64,000 nt of DNA from CAYFLR01 sp964343805. Its GTDB lineage: Bacteria > Bdellovibrionota_B > Oligoflexia > CAYFLR01. Each line of letters opens with the position of its first letter. The stretch's first letter is position 1. Positions 34,753-44,005 of the stretch are shown piece by piece. The notes beneath the pieces are model-generated. The model saw only the letters and a program-made list of their open reading frames with translations, did no database searches and was not told the origin of the DNA. The translations under genes were made by a program, and so were the position numbers. The DNA is taken from contig CAYFLR010000006.1 in the NCBI GenBank assembly GCA_964343805.1, positions 132,764-196,763 on the forward strand, read 5' to 3'.

Positions 34753-35058
34753 TTAAAAACGAGCTTCTAGTTTATAAGAAATTTTTATAGTTAGAATTGC
34801 CTTTAATAATCAAGAATACCAAGAATGCCAGTATTTTTACAAAAAGTACTCAGTTTATGAGTTTAAAGTTGCAATGGGACCCGAAAGGAATATAATGGGT
34901 CACAATTTGGGATGGAATTATTGGGCTATAAACCCCGAATCTGATAGATTCTTAAGGATCCGGGAATTTTGACCGAGGGTACACAAGGTAATTCAAGGAT
35001 TTTCTCAATTGGTGCTCTGATCACATGCTCAAGTATCAACTAACTGCAAGGAGGAAGC
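34753..35058 (+). other. 306-base intergenic region with pckA promoter and long leader
   Basis: The region holds one clear promoter (34869-34896) and about 155 bases of predicted 5' leader before pckA. An inverted repeat GACCC / GGGTC (34879-34900) overlaps the -10 box and could be an operator. No open frame of note or known riboswitch consensus was recognised. GGAGG precedes the pckA ATG. Confidence 0.55.
34869..34896 (+). promoter_or_regulatory. Sigma-70-like promoter of pckA
   Basis: TTGCAA at 34869-34874, a 16-base spacer and a perfect TATAAT at 34891-34896, upstream of pckA with no other gene between. Confidence 0.55.
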
Positions 35059-36669
35059 ATGCAGAATCTAGGACTAGAAAAATATGGCATTACATCTTGG
35101 AAAGAAATTTTTTACAACCTTTCCTATGAGGAATTATATGATCATGAAATGGATCCATCTCTGACGGGCTTTGATAAAGGTTACCTAACCAAATCTGGTT
35201 CAGTATCCGTAGATACAGGTAAATTTACAGGACGATCTCCTAAAGATAAATATTTTGTAAGAGATGAAACTTCTGAAGAGAATATTTGGTGGGCAGAAGA
35301 AGGAAATGGCTCTGACAATAGACCTTTAACACCAGCTGCTTGGGATCATCTTCAAGAGCTCGCACAAGAACAACTGAATGGAAAGAAGCTCTATGTAGTT
35401 GATTCCTTTTGCGGTGCCAATGAAGACACTCGAATTAAAATTAGATTGGTCACTGAAGTGGCCTGGATGGCTCACTTCGCTAAGAATATGTTCATTCGTC
35501 CAACAGAAGAAGAATTGAAAAACTTCGAGCCAGATTGGACCATTCTCAATGCGTGCAAAACTAGCAACAAAGATTTTGAAAAAGACGGCATGCGCTCTGA
35601 AACCTTTGCCGCTTTTAATATTGCTAAAAGAATGACTCTCATTGGTGGAACCTGGTACGGCGGTGAAATTAAAAAAGGAATGTTCTCTATGATGAACTAT
35701 TTCTTACCTCTAAAAGGCATTGGAGCCTTCCATTGTTCTGCCAACATGGGTAAAGAGGGTGACACGGCTATCTTTTTTGGTCTTTCCGGTACCGGAAAAA
35801 CAACTCTTTCTACCGACCCTGACCGAGCCTTAATTGGAGACGATGAGCATGGATGGGATGATAACGGTATCTTCAACTTTGAAGGGGGTTGTTACGCTAA
35901 AACCATTAACCTCTCAGTTGAAAAAGAACCCGATATCTATCATGCGATTAAACGAAACGCTCTTTTAGAAAACTTAGTTTTAGATGGTGAAGGTAATATC
36001 GACTTTGCATCCAAAGAGAAAACTGAGAACACCCGTGTTTCCTACCCAATTTATCATATTGAAAATATTGTAAAGCCGGAATCTAAAGGAAACCACGCTA
36101 ATAAGATTATCTTCTTAACTTGTGATGCTTTTGGTGTATTACCTCCTGTTTCTGTACTTACCAAAGAGCAGGCGATGTATCATTTCTTAAGTGGTTATAC
36201 CGCTAAAGTAGCTGGAACAGAACTGGGCGTAACTGAACCAACAGCCGCCTTCTCTTCTTGCTTTGGCCAAGCATTCCTCACTCTCCATCCAACAAAATAT
36301 GCCGATGTGCTGGGAGAGAAAATGGATAAACATGGCTCCAAAGCTTACTTAGTTAACACCGGTTGGTCTGGTGGTGGATACGGAACTGGCTCTCGTATTG
36401 ACATTACCTGTACTCGTAGAATCATCACAGCTATTTTGGATGGTTCCATAGAAAAATGTGAAATGACCACCTTCCCCATGTTCAACATGCAAAGACCTGT
36501 GGCAGTCCCAGGGATTGATACTAAAATTCTCAATCCTAGAAACTGGAACGACAACAATAAGTATGATGAAACGTTGAACAAGTTGGCTAACATGTTTACC
36601 AATAACTTTAAGAAGTTTACAGATACAGAAAAAGGAAAAGCTCTTGTTGCAGCTGGACCTCAGCTCTAA
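35059..36669 (+). CDS. pckA: Phosphoenolpyruvate carboxykinase (ATP)
   Basis: PckA converts oxaloacetate and ATP to PEP and CO2, the entry to gluconeogenesis from amino acids and TCA intermediates. At 536 residues it is full length. The motifs are SVDTGKFTGRSPKDK near residue 50, the P-loop GLSGTGKTTLST near 241 and the metal-binding DDEHGWD with GGCYAKT shortly after, then TRVSYPI and TEPTAAFSSCF. These are specific to the ATP-type enzyme and not the GTP type. It is a single-gene unit, flanked by a promoter and a terminator. Confidence 0.98.
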   Translation: MQNLGLEKYGITSWKEIFYNLSYEELYDHEMDPSLTGFDKGYLTKSGSVSVDTGKFTGRSPKDKYFVRDETSEENIWWAEEGNGSDNRPLTPAAWDHLQELAQEQLNGKKLYVVDSFCGANEDTRIKIRLVTEVAWMAHFAKNMFIRPTEEELKNFEPDWTILNACKTSNKDFEKDGMRSETFAAFNIAKRMTLIGGTWYGGEIKKGMFSMMNYFLPLKGIGAFHCSANMGKEGDTAIFFGLSGTGKTTLSTDPDRALIGDDEHGWDDNGIFNFEGGCYAKTINLSVEKEPDIYHAIKRNALLENLVLDGEGNIDFASKEKTENTRVSYPIYHIENIVKPESKGNHANKIIFLTCDAFGVLPPVSVLTKEQAMYHFLSGYTAKVAGTELGVTEPTAAFSSCFGQAFLTLHPTKYADVLGEKMDKHGSKAYLVNTGWSGGGYGTGSRIDITCTRRIITAILDGSIEKCEMTTFPMFNMQRPVAVPGIDTKILNPRNWNDNNKYDETLNKLANMFTNNFKKFTDTEKGKALVAAGPQL

Positions 36670-36698
36670 GTAAACTAGCTTGAGATAAAACTCACTCA

Positions 36699-36732
36699 GC
36701 CTCCTGCTTTTTTTAGCGGGAGGCTTTTTTTT
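36699..36732 (+). terminator. Rho-independent terminator of pckA
   Basis: The stem GCCTCCTGCT / AGCGGGAGGC (10 bp, one G-T pair) with a 6-base loop is followed by eight Ts, 30 bases after the pckA stop. This is the clearest terminator in the window. Confidence 0.9.
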
Positions 36733-36746
36733 GGTGGAGAGGCCTT

Positions 36747-37481
36747 ATGCAAATTAACTTTAAAATTGATGAAACCTATCTCATCACCCATATTTTAGCC
36801 ATGTGCGAGCCCAACAGATACTCTTCCGATGAGCACCGGCGGGACATAGTAGATCTGCAAAATGTGGCTTGGGATGCTTCTAAAGATCTTTTTAATATGA
36901 TAGTAGGAAGGCCCTATCCATTTATCTACTCAAACAAAGAGGAATTAACCAATTTAGGACCTCGACTTGTTAAGTACTTTGAAACGATCCGCAATCATGA
37001 TGTGTTTCGAAAGGTTTTAGGTCAAACCCAAGATTATGCAAAACACTGTCAAGAACAGTGGAAATCCACTCAAGATCAAGCGGAAAAATTTATTAAAGAG
37101 GTGACAGGGTTTCCTTTAGATCACAGCTTTAATATTTACCTTACTCATCGGTCTGGACGCAATGGACAGTACATTGGAGACAATAATATTTTATGGGGAC
37201 ACCACGAAGACTGGCCCTTTTACGACACGGTGTATATTTGGCACGAAATCCTACATGCTTATTTTTCTCACTCTGATGAGGATCATATCATCATTCAATT
37301 CATCGCGGATTGTGAACTCAGAAAAAAATTGAGTGGTTTAGATTATCCTCCATTTATTGGGCATAAAGAGCTGATTCCATTGATGGAAAAAACTTATGGT
37401 TTGTGGCAAGATTACCTAAAATCAAAAGAAAAAAGCCTAAATCATCTCCAAGCACTCATTAATAAAGCTCTTCAGAAATAA
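36747..37481 (+). CDS. Predicted zinc metallopeptidase-like protein (HExxH)
   Basis: The 244-residue protein has the zinc-binding motif HEILH at 166-170 and a possible third ligand Glu190 in FIADCELR, 20 residues further, an arrangement typical of gluzincins. There is no signal peptide, so it probably acts in the cytoplasm. The N-terminal half is helical (VFRKVLGQTQDYAKHCQEQW), and an unusual stretch DNNILWGHHEDWPFYD precedes the motif. I do not recognise a named family. The gene stands alone between two terminator-like or intergenic regions. Confidence 0.7.
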   Translation: MQINFKIDETYLITHILAMCEPNRYSSDEHRRDIVDLQNVAWDASKDLFNMIVGRPYPFIYSNKEELTNLGPRLVKYFETIRNHDVFRKVLGQTQDYAKHCQEQWKSTQDQAEKFIKEVTGFPLDHSFNIYLTHRSGRNGQYIGDNNILWGHHEDWPFYDTVYIWHEILHAYFSHSDEDHIIIQFIADCELRKKLSGLDYPPFIGHKELIPLMEKTYGLWQDYLKSKEKSLNHLQALINKALQK

Positions 37482-37583
37482 ACCCAAACCCTCAATTGGC
37501 AAAAATTCCACTCGAACCGACCCTAAAGTTTTCAGTTTTACTGCCGAGATAAAACTAAGACCTGTTTTATTGAGGAGATAACC

Positions 37584-37922
37584 ATGGATGGTTTAAGGCT
37601 TTTTATTCAGACAACTCTCATAACAATCATACTCAGTACATTCACTCTATCCTGTGAGACCGCCCGACCCAAGCAGTTTTTAGGAACTGTTCGTCTGCCT
37701 GTTCTAAGGGCCAGTGCGGATGAATGTTATTATATTGATGATTTCTTACCGACCCCAGATCACCTAGTAACAGGTCGATCAGGAGGTCTTTATTTACGTT
37801 ACTATACCTATCGAAAGGCTCTGTATAAAATCTGGGTCCAAGAGGATATCGAGCTTAGCTTCTATTCATACGACAATGAATGCTGGTCTCTCTTTGCTGA
37901 AAACATCATTGAGCTGCCCTAA
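37584..37922 (+). CDS. Small predicted lipoprotein, unknown
   Basis: The 112-residue product has a lipoprotein signal (LITIILSTFTLSC, lipobox Cys24) and a short, Tyr-rich mature domain with paired Cys (ADECYY and NECWSL) that may form a disulfide. GAGGAG precedes the ATG. It belongs to no recognised family. A similar small lipoprotein, with TPR repeats, follows 93 bases later. Confidence 0.65.
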   Translation: MDGLRLFIQTTLITIILSTFTLSCETARPKQFLGTVRLPVLRASADECYYIDDFLPTPDHLVTGRSGGLYLRYYTYRKALYKIWVQEDIELSFYSYDNECWSLFAENIIELP

Positions 37923-38014
37923 TCAAGAACCACTAGACCCTTCCCTCTTTTCATGCTAGTATGACCTCAAATACTAAAAACTTATAAAATCATTGATATC
38001 AGTAGGTTAACACA

Positions 38015-38965
38015 ATGAAGATTTATTACAGTCTAATAATACTTGTACTTCTAACCTCATGTAAAATGCGAGACCCTTATCAGAAATACCTGCAAAGAGG
38101 GAATCGTTACGTTGAAAAAGAACTCTATAACGAAGCCATAACCAACTATAAGATCGCTATCCGTAAATCAAAGGATCCCTATATAGCTAAAATTAATTTA
38201 GCAGTTGTTTTTTCTAAACAGGGAAACTGTTTAGATGCCATTACGGTTCTCAAACAAGTCTCAGCAGAGCGAAAAAGGATTCATATAGTTCAATACTTAC
38301 TAGCTCGTTGCTACACCAAATTAGGAAACCTTGGTAAAGCATATAAATATGCAAAAAGAGCAGCCCGGTTGAAACCCAAAGATCACAGATCACTCACTCT
38401 CAAAGCTTGGCTTGCCTATCTTCGTGGTCGGCCCAATGAATCCATGAAAACGGCTAATCGTGTTATTAGAAAGTACCCCAGGCTCGTTGCTCCTAAGGTG
38501 ATCCAGGCAAAAACTCTCCTCCACCAGAAACGGTATCATCAAGCTAAACTCGTGTTAGAAAGCGCCATGAAGTTTTCCAAAAATCCAGATGATAAATCCT
38601 ATGTGCTGTCAACCTTGGGAGATCTCTATCTTAAGCAGTACAATCTAAAAAAAGCTCAGAAATACCATAAAGAGTCTCTCGAAATAAAACCCTTTGGATA
38701 TGAATCTTTGGTGGGTTTGGGTGCTATAAACCTCGCAAGAAAGAGAAATACTCTAGCAATTCAACTACTTACCCAGGCTTTAAAGGTAGATGAAGCAAAA
38801 CCCATCGCTTACTATCATTTAGGACGTGCTTATTTTAATCAAGACCCTACTAAGGCCCGTTTCTTTTTCAAAAAATTCCTAAAATTATCTAATAAAAACC
38901 CAATTCTACATGAAAAATACCTTCGCACAAAAACCCTCTTATCCCGCATGAAAAGGAGAAGGTAA
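38015..38965 (+). CDS. TPR-repeat lipoprotein
   Basis: The 316-residue product has a lipoprotein signal (SLIILVLLTSC, Cys16) followed by about seven tetratricopeptide repeats (for example LYNEAITNYKIAI, GKAYKYAKRAARLKPKD and LAIQLLTQALKVD). The repeats extend over nearly the whole length, and the protein ends in a basic MKRRR tail. Outer-membrane TPR lipoproteins often scaffold secretion, pilus or peptidoglycan machines, but no partner gene is next to it. Confidence 0.82.
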   Translation: MKIYYSLIILVLLTSCKMRDPYQKYLQRGNRYVEKELYNEAITNYKIAIRKSKDPYIAKINLAVVFSKQGNCLDAITVLKQVSAERKRIHIVQYLLARCYTKLGNLGKAYKYAKRAARLKPKDHRSLTLKAWLAYLRGRPNESMKTANRVIRKYPRLVAPKVIQAKTLLHQKRYHQAKLVLESAMKFSKNPDDKSYVLSTLGDLYLKQYNLKKAQKYHKESLEIKPFGYESLVGLGAINLARKRNTLAIQLLTQALKVDEAKPIAYYHLGRAYFNQDPTKARFFFKKFLKLSNKNPILHEKYLRTKTLLSRMKRRR

Positions 38966-38988
38966 TCTGGATTATTTTGGATTCCTAC

Positions 38989-39018
38989 TTGACCCTTCCC
39001 GGAATCCAATTGTATAAT
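38989..39018 (+). promoter_or_regulatory. Sigma-70-like promoter of the PilZ-like gene
   Basis: TTGACC at 38989-38994, an 18-base spacer and TATAAT at 39013-39018, about 75 bases before the start of the gene at 39093. Confidence 0.55.
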
Positions 39019-39092
39019 AAGAGTATTCCTGAAAAATTGAATGAAAGAAAAATGGGAACCTTGCGCCACAGGTGCCCTTACCTGGAGTATAT

Positions 39093-39440
39093 ATGAACCA
39101 TTCTGCGGCAAAAACAACTGAAAATACGCAAACCCCAAGTATTTGGGTTGATACAGATGAACAAAGCAATTTTATTTATCAATACCTGAATGATAGAGAT
39201 CACCTTGGAATGTTCATAGAAACAGATACTCCTTTTCAGGTGGACACCCCTGTCAATTTAATCTTCCAAGACAATCAGTATGACCGAATTGTCAGTGCCC
39301 AGGGAGAGGTGTCTTTTGTGAATATGAATACCAAGCATCACCGCACTCCCAACCCTGGTATGGGGATTCGTTTGCTTAATTTGGATGATGAAAATGCGGC
39401 TCACATTAGTCGAATCGTGAATCGTATTGCCTATATTTAA
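39093..39440 (+). CDS. PilZ-like domain protein
   Basis: I start at ATG 39093, with TGGAG at 9 bases upstream, not at the in-frame upstream ATG-like start at 39072. The 115-residue protein resembles the short PilZ-related proteins of deltaproteobacteria: DRDHLGMFIETDTPF stands where the N-x-S-x-G-G motif normally is, and NPGMGIRLLNLDDE ends the domain. The c-di-GMP-binding Arg motif is not clear, so binding is uncertain. It overlaps the selB end by 4 bases on the other strand. Confidence 0.65.
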   Translation: MNHSAAKTTENTQTPSIWVDTDEQSNFIYQYLNDRDHLGMFIETDTPFQVDTPVNLIFQDNQYDRIVSAQGEVSFVNMNTKHHRTPNPGMGIRLLNLDDENAAHISRIVNRIAYI

Positions 39441-41374
39441 ACCAATTTATTTCTACCCAATTCCGTTATAAACCTTAAATCTCCGCTTCTCCAACAAATA
39501 CCTTCTCTATCAAAACGTGATAAAAGTAAGAGTGCAAGTTTGCGATTGGCCTTTATTAAGTCTCTGAACTCAGCAACCGTAAACCCCTTCGATAGCATTT
39601 CATATGAGTTTAATAGTTGCAGTCTGACCCTTTCCACCAATGAGGCATCAATCCAGTTATTTTGAATAGATATTAAAAACCCCTGTTCCTGCATATAGGC
39701 AAGAATTGCCTGCAGTTCAACTTCCTTTAGTTCTCGAACTTCAGGCAATGCCCTCATTTCGGAAAGAAGAGGAGTTTTGAGATCACACTCTTGGACATAA
39801 TTATAAATGGAGGACACTAATAAGTCTCTACCCGCAATATGGAAAGGTTTAAATTCGGCTAATGCCCATGTTCCATCCTTATAATGGAGCTTTTCTTTTT
39901 GAACCAATTCCTCCAAAAGCACTAATAAAAAATCATCACAAATATTTGGGTAACTTTTAATTAGATTTGAAACATCTCTTAGGGTAGCACCCTTTTTAAA
40001 AGGAAATTTTAAATGAAAGTTTTTAAAACTTTTTGGAAGTTCACTGAGAAGAGTTTTTGCCACCTTTTTTAAGGCGAAAAACGCCCCCTTTTCACTTTGC
40101 CATATTTTTATACCACTCGATAACCGAGCCAGGTCTTCTTTAGAAATATCTTTCTCCTCTAATAAATAGAGTTCCATAAAATCATTGAAAAAAAGACTGG
40201 GTCGATGGCTATTTAGCTGAGCTTTCACTAACTCAAGCCAATCTCCTTTTTGCAATAACCTCAGCTGATCAAGCAACCTTTTTGGTCTTCTGCGATGAAA
40301 TACCGGATAGGGATTAAAAATGACTCCTCCACCGAGGGTGGTGGCTTTTGCAGCATCTCTTATTATAAACCTATCCAATCTCATGATATTAATAGGCTCA
40401 TCAAAGCTAATTTGCACCAGAGCGTGATCACTGGGTAATAAATGATTGCAATCTAGCAAATGAATTTTAACCGGCAATTCCCAAGTTCCACTATAAAAAT
40501 AACCTCGAGTCCAAATACCCAAAGAAGGGCTTTCTCCAAAGAGAGTGAAAGTGGCATCCACCCATTTTGTCGCCTTAATTTTTTTAGAGACGATTTGAGC
40601 TCCCATGCCCACCTTTTTTCTATCCAAGTGGGGGATATTTATTGCAACTCGATCTCCAGCTATGGCTTTGTTAACTTTATGCCCATATGATTGTATTGAC
40701 CTTATTTTAAGAGGGTTGCTAAACCCTGGTTGTATATATGCCGTTGTTCTATCATCCAATATGCCTTGGGTAATAACTCCCCCTAAAATTGAGCCTACCC
40801 CCTTTATAGTTAAATTTCGATCAATAATCATTCTGAAGAATGATGAGGATTTTGGCTTCACGATTTTCTTGGTCAATTGTTCAATAGAAATTTTAAGATC
40901 TTCCACTCCTTCCCCCGTCGAATTAGAACAGAATGCGAGGGGAGCATGCTCTAAAAAAGTTCCCTTAACCAACTCTTTGGCCTCTAGGATGGCTAAATCA
41001 AGAACGTCCTGATCTACTAAATCTATTTTAGTAATAACGATGATGCCCTGTTTTAAACCTAAACTATGGAAGATTTGTAAATGTTCTTTACTTTGCTTCT
41101 GTACCCCACTATCTGCAGCGATAAGAAAGAGAACAAAGTCAATACCGAAAGCCCCTTTGAGCATGGTAGGAATAAATTTATGATGACCGGGGACATCCAC
41201 CACTCCCACTAGGTCACCATTTGGTAATTTAAAATGAGTGAAACCTAGGTCCACAGTGATCCCATGCTCCTTCTCGTAAGAGTGGGTATCACATTCTACT
41301 TGTGTGAGTGAATAAATTAGAGAGGTCTTACCGTGGTCGATATGACCCGCAGTGCCCATAACCAAATGCTTCAT
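39437..41374 (-). CDS. selB: Selenocysteine-specific elongation factor SelB
   Basis: SelB delivers selenocysteyl-tRNA to UGA codons that carry a SECIS stem. The 645-residue product has an N-terminal GTPase with GHIDHGKTS at 10-18, the switch HGITVDLGF, DVPGHHKFI and the TKID guanine motif. EF-Tu-like domains follow, then about 250 residues of C-terminal winged-helix domains (LLLSRFDREG...) that bind SECIS. All parts are intact. No other selenium genes (selA, selC, selD) or selenoprotein are recognised in the window. It is the last gene of the long minus-strand run, 24 bases after pilZ. Confidence 0.93.
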   Translation of the reverse strand: MKHLVMGTAGHIDHGKTSLIYSLTQVECDTHSYEKEHGITVDLGFTHFKLPNGDLVGVVDVPGHHKFIPTMLKGAFGIDFVLFLIAADSGVQKQSKEHLQIFHSLGLKQGIIVITKIDLVDQDVLDLAILEAKELVKGTFLEHAPLAFCSNSTGEGVEDLKISIEQLTKKIVKPKSSSFFRMIIDRNLTIKGVGSILGGVITQGILDDRTTAYIQPGFSNPLKIRSIQSYGHKVNKAIAGDRVAINIPHLDRKKVGMGAQIVSKKIKATKWVDATFTLFGESPSLGIWTRGYFYSGTWELPVKIHLLDCNHLLPSDHALVQISFDEPINIMRLDRFIIRDAAKATTLGGGVIFNPYPVFHRRRPKRLLDQLRLLQKGDWLELVKAQLNSHRPSLFFNDFMELYLLEEKDISKEDLARLSSGIKIWQSEKGAFFALKKVAKTLLSELPKSFKNFHLKFPFKKGATLRDVSNLIKSYPNICDDFLLVLLEELVQKEKLHYKDGTWALAEFKPFHIAGRDLLVSSIYNYVQECDLKTPLLSEMRALPEVRELKEVELQAILAYMQEQGFLISIQNNWIDASLVERVRLQLLNSYEMLSKGFTVAEFRDLIKANRKLALLLLSRFDREGICWRSGDLRFITELGRNKLV

Positions 41375-41398
41375 TCAACGAATTCTGCTTGAAAATGG

Positions 41399-41842
41399 TT
41401 ATCGCTCAAGTAGTGCTAAAAAGTCAGTCAGAACTTGTCCATCAATTTGGTCAATATTAACCATCTCGACTGCAATACGATGCTTTCTCTTTAACGCCAT
41501 GCTTTCGGATCGAATCACTTTAGCCAATATGGACATCTCTTTTGGCTTAGCTACATGTCCATATTTGACAAACTTAGATTTACGATCCCAATAGCCAGGT
41601 ACTTTCAATTTAATCTTCAATAGAGTACCTGGTTTAAATGGCTTGATCCCTTGAAACATTAATCCGCCAGAACTAATGTTTACAGTGTGAGAGCGGAGAA
41701 AGCGATCTTGTCCAATATCATCCGATAGATATATATTGTACTCCTCATATTCCATGGACAATTTCTTAGTGTGGCGAATGTGCTCACGTCTTTCATCGGG
41801 ATACATGGTTTTTTCAGCCGAGTCTTCTTTTGTCTTGGCCAT
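41399..41842 (-). CDS. PilZ-domain protein
   Basis: PilZ domains bind the second messenger c-di-GMP. The 147-residue product has both parts of the motif: RREHIRH at 18-24 and NISSGG near 75-80, with the beta-barrel between VNISSGGLMFQ and RIAVEMVNID. It lies in the flagellar operon between cheY and selB, so it may act on motility like YcgR. It lacks the YcgR N-terminal domain, so this role is only inferred. AGGAGG precedes ATG 41842. Confidence 0.88.
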   Translation of the reverse strand: MAKTKEDSAEKTMYPDERREHIRHTKKLSMEYEEYNIYLSDDIGQDRFLRSHTVNISSGGLMFQGIKPFKPGTLLKIKLKVPGYWDRKSKFVKYGHVAKPKEMSILAKVIRSESMALKRKHRIAVEMVNIDQIDGQVLTDFLALLER

Positions 41843-41858
41843 AAAAAACCTCCTTTGC

Positions 41859-42272
41859 TTATTTCCCTTTAGTTAATATCTTATCTATTTTACCTTTTAA
41901 TACGGCTGCAGAAAAAGGTTTTACAATATAATTACTTACACCGGCTTTCACCGCTTCTACAATATTGTCTTTTTCCGCTTCAGCTGTAATCATTAGGAAA
42001 GGAAGGTGCTTTACTTTTGGATTAGATCGAACCCATTTTAACAGCTCTAATCCAGTCATTTGAGGCATATTCCAATCAGAGATAATAAACTCGATGGAAT
42101 CATTGCGTTCCAATACCTGCTTCGCTGTTGCACCATCGTCCGCTTCTATGACGTTCTCATAACCAATTTGCTTTAACAGGTTTCTGATAATCTTCCTCAT
42201 GGTTGGAAAATCATCCACTGTTAAGATGCGGATTTTTGGTTGTATTACTTTTCCCAATTCAGTGTCTACCAT
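41859..42272 (-). CDS. cheY: Chemotaxis response regulator CheY
   Basis: Single receiver domain of 137 residues that, when phosphorylated, binds the flagellar switch. It has Asp20-Asp21 in VDDFPTMR, the phosphoacceptor Asp66 in SDWNMPQMTG and IVKPFS for the Lys. The SDWNMP string and the FPTMRKIIRNLL start are typical of flagellar-operon CheY. It lies just after fliA and before pilZ. The chemotaxis receptor and CheA genes are elsewhere. The first ten residues are a short extension. Confidence 0.95.
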   Translation of the reverse strand: MVDTELGKVIQPKIRILTVDDFPTMRKIIRNLLKQIGYENVIEADDGATAKQVLERNDSIEFIISDWNMPQMTGLELLKWVRSNPKVKHLPFLMITAEAEKDNIVEAVKAGVSNYIVKPFSAAVLKGKIDKILTKGK

Positions 42273-42312
42273 GCTTCGCCTCCTTGCATAAACCTACTGT
42301 ACAAATGCAATC

Positions 42313-43074
42313 CTAATCATCTTTTAAAACAAATCTCAATCGTGTTCTCAGTTTCAATACCGCCTGGGTATGTAACTGAGACACTCGAGATTCGGTTACA
42401 TCTAGAATTTTTCCAATCTCTTTTAGATTCAGGTCTTCATAATAATAAAGCGATAAAACCAAACGCTGAGCTTCAGGTAATTCGTCAATGGCTTTCATTA
42501 TAACATCTTTGACCCCTTTCACCTTGAGTTGAGTAAAAGGGTTCTTAGCATTGATGTTTTCTAAACACTCTAGCAGACTTTTTCTGTCGTTTTGAGAAGG
42601 TGTACCTAATTCATCCAAAGACATAAGACTTACAGCCTTAACCTGAGAAATTAGATCGTATAGTTCCTCGATATCCATCTTCAATTCTCGAGCAAGCTCT
42701 TCCTCAGTGGCAGTACGCCCTAGCTTTTGCTCTAATGCCACATAAACCTTCTCTATCTTTTTAGCTTTCTCTCTGACCGATCTTGGAACCCAATCCTGAG
42801 AACGGAGTTCGTCTAAAATCGCTCCTCTGATTCTAAACTCTGCATAAGTTTTAAACTTATTATCTCGGGTGGGATCATATTTCTCAATGGCATCCATTAA
42901 GCCAATCACCCCAGCAGAAGTTAGGTCATCTAATTCAATATTTGACGGCAATCTCATAGCTATTTTCTGAGCAATGAATTTAATCAAAGGGGCATAATCC
43001 ATAATCAGTTGATCACGGAGAATATCATCAACTTTACTTGTCTCTTCTCGATATTTCCTTAAAAGGCTCTTCAC
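42313..43074 (-). CDS. fliA: Flagellar sigma factor sigma-28
   Basis: FliA drives late flagellar genes such as flagellins and motor proteins. The 253-residue product has sigma-70 regions 2 (DLTSAGVIGLMDAIEKYDP, FRIRGAILDELRSQDWVPR), 3 (EKVYVALEQKLGRTATEEEL) and 4 (LPEAQRLVLSLYYYEDLNLKEIG, TESRVSQLHTQAVLKLR). It sits 18 bases after flhG, the standard order flhF-flhG-fliA. An anti-sigma factor FlgM gene is not seen in the window. Confidence 0.97.
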   Translation of the reverse strand: MKSLLRKYREETSKVDDILRDQLIMDYAPLIKFIAQKIAMRLPSNIELDDLTSAGVIGLMDAIEKYDPTRDNKFKTYAEFRIRGAILDELRSQDWVPRSVREKAKKIEKVYVALEQKLGRTATEEELARELKMDIEELYDLISQVKAVSLMSLDELGTPSQNDRKSLLECLENINAKNPFTQLKVKGVKDVIMKAIDELPEAQRLVLSLYYYEDLNLKEIGKILDVTESRVSQLHTQAVLKLRTRLRFVLKDD

Positions 43075-43091
43075 GAAAAATTCCCCCCTTT

Positions 43092-43997
43092 TTATTGTGT
43101 AGCAAATTCTACAGATCTAGCAGTTAGTAATTTCTTCCAAAAGAACTGAACTGTTCCTTTGGAACTTTTTGGTAACGGCATCTTAATTAACTGATTGGCT
43201 AAGTTATTAAAATGCACGCTCGCTGGACACACTGGGTTCTTCTTCAATACTGGCTGCCTGACCATAACAGAATTTCCAACACTCTTATCTTTAGGCAAGT
43301 ACCCTAAGTATTCTATTTTAACAGATAAATGTTGATCTGCAACATTTGACAATTTCTCATACACTTTTAGAGCTTCCCTCTCCTTGCTGGCTAAATTAAC
43401 TAGCAATTTGAAATCCTTTTCCTTGTAGCGAGTGGCAAGTATTTTCAAAAGAGCATACGCATCGGTTATGGCTGTAGGCTCAGGGGTCGTCACTAAAACG
43501 ATTTCCTCCGCCGCCACATTAAAACTCAGTACATCTTTTGAAATTCCACTAGCTGTGTCTATTAATAGGATATCATATTCCTCCTCTAATGTGTCAATTT
43601 GATTGAGGAGACTTAATTTTTGCATCTTAGAAAGAGAGGTCATTTCCATAATTCCCGAGGCTGCTGGAATCAAATCAACATTACTATGAACGTTGATAAC
43701 AGTATCTTTCATAGACACATTATTCTTTAAAACATCATAAATAGTATATTTAGGATGCACCCCGTACATGATATCTATATTTGCAAGGCCTAGATCAGCA
43801 TCCAAAATCAAAACCCGGTAGCCCAATCGAGAAAATACTAAAGCCATATTAGCTACAATTTGACTTTTCCCGACCCCTCCTTTTCCACTGGAAAAAGAAA
43901 TGACCCTGGGCATTATGTTTATATCACCAGATCTTTTCATATTTTCACGCTCATTTTGGATATTAACCATCCTCCTTAATGTTGTAGCCTGATCCAT
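43092..43997 (-). CDS. flhG: Flagellar number regulator FlhG (MinD-like ATPase)
   Basis: FlhG/FleN limits flagellar number by acting on FlhF and the flagellar master regulator. I start at ATG 43997 (the TTG one codon earlier is less likely). The 301-residue product has the MinD-type deviant Walker A GKGGVGKSQI near residue 38, the switch LILDADLGLANID and the Asp-rich DTASGIS. It has an N-terminal extension (LRRMVNIQNE) similar to the activating region seen in other FlhG proteins. The C-terminal amphipathic segment (TVQFFWKKLL) may bind the membrane. The gene is 9 bases after flhF. Confidence 0.95.
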   Translation of the reverse strand: MDQATTLRRMVNIQNERENMKRSGDINIMPRVISFSSGKGGVGKSQIVANMALVFSRLGYRVLILDADLGLANIDIMYGVHPKYTIYDVLKNNVSMKDTVINVHSNVDLIPAASGIMEMTSLSKMQKLSLLNQIDTLEEEYDILLIDTASGISKDVLSFNVAAEEIVLVTTPEPTAITDAYALLKILATRYKEKDFKLLVNLASKEREALKVYEKLSNVADQHLSVKIEYLGYLPKDKSVGNSVMVRQPVLKKNPVCPASVHFNNLANQLIKMPLPKSSKGTVQFFWKKLLTARSVEFATQ

Positions 43998-44005
43998 CAA
44001 CCCCC

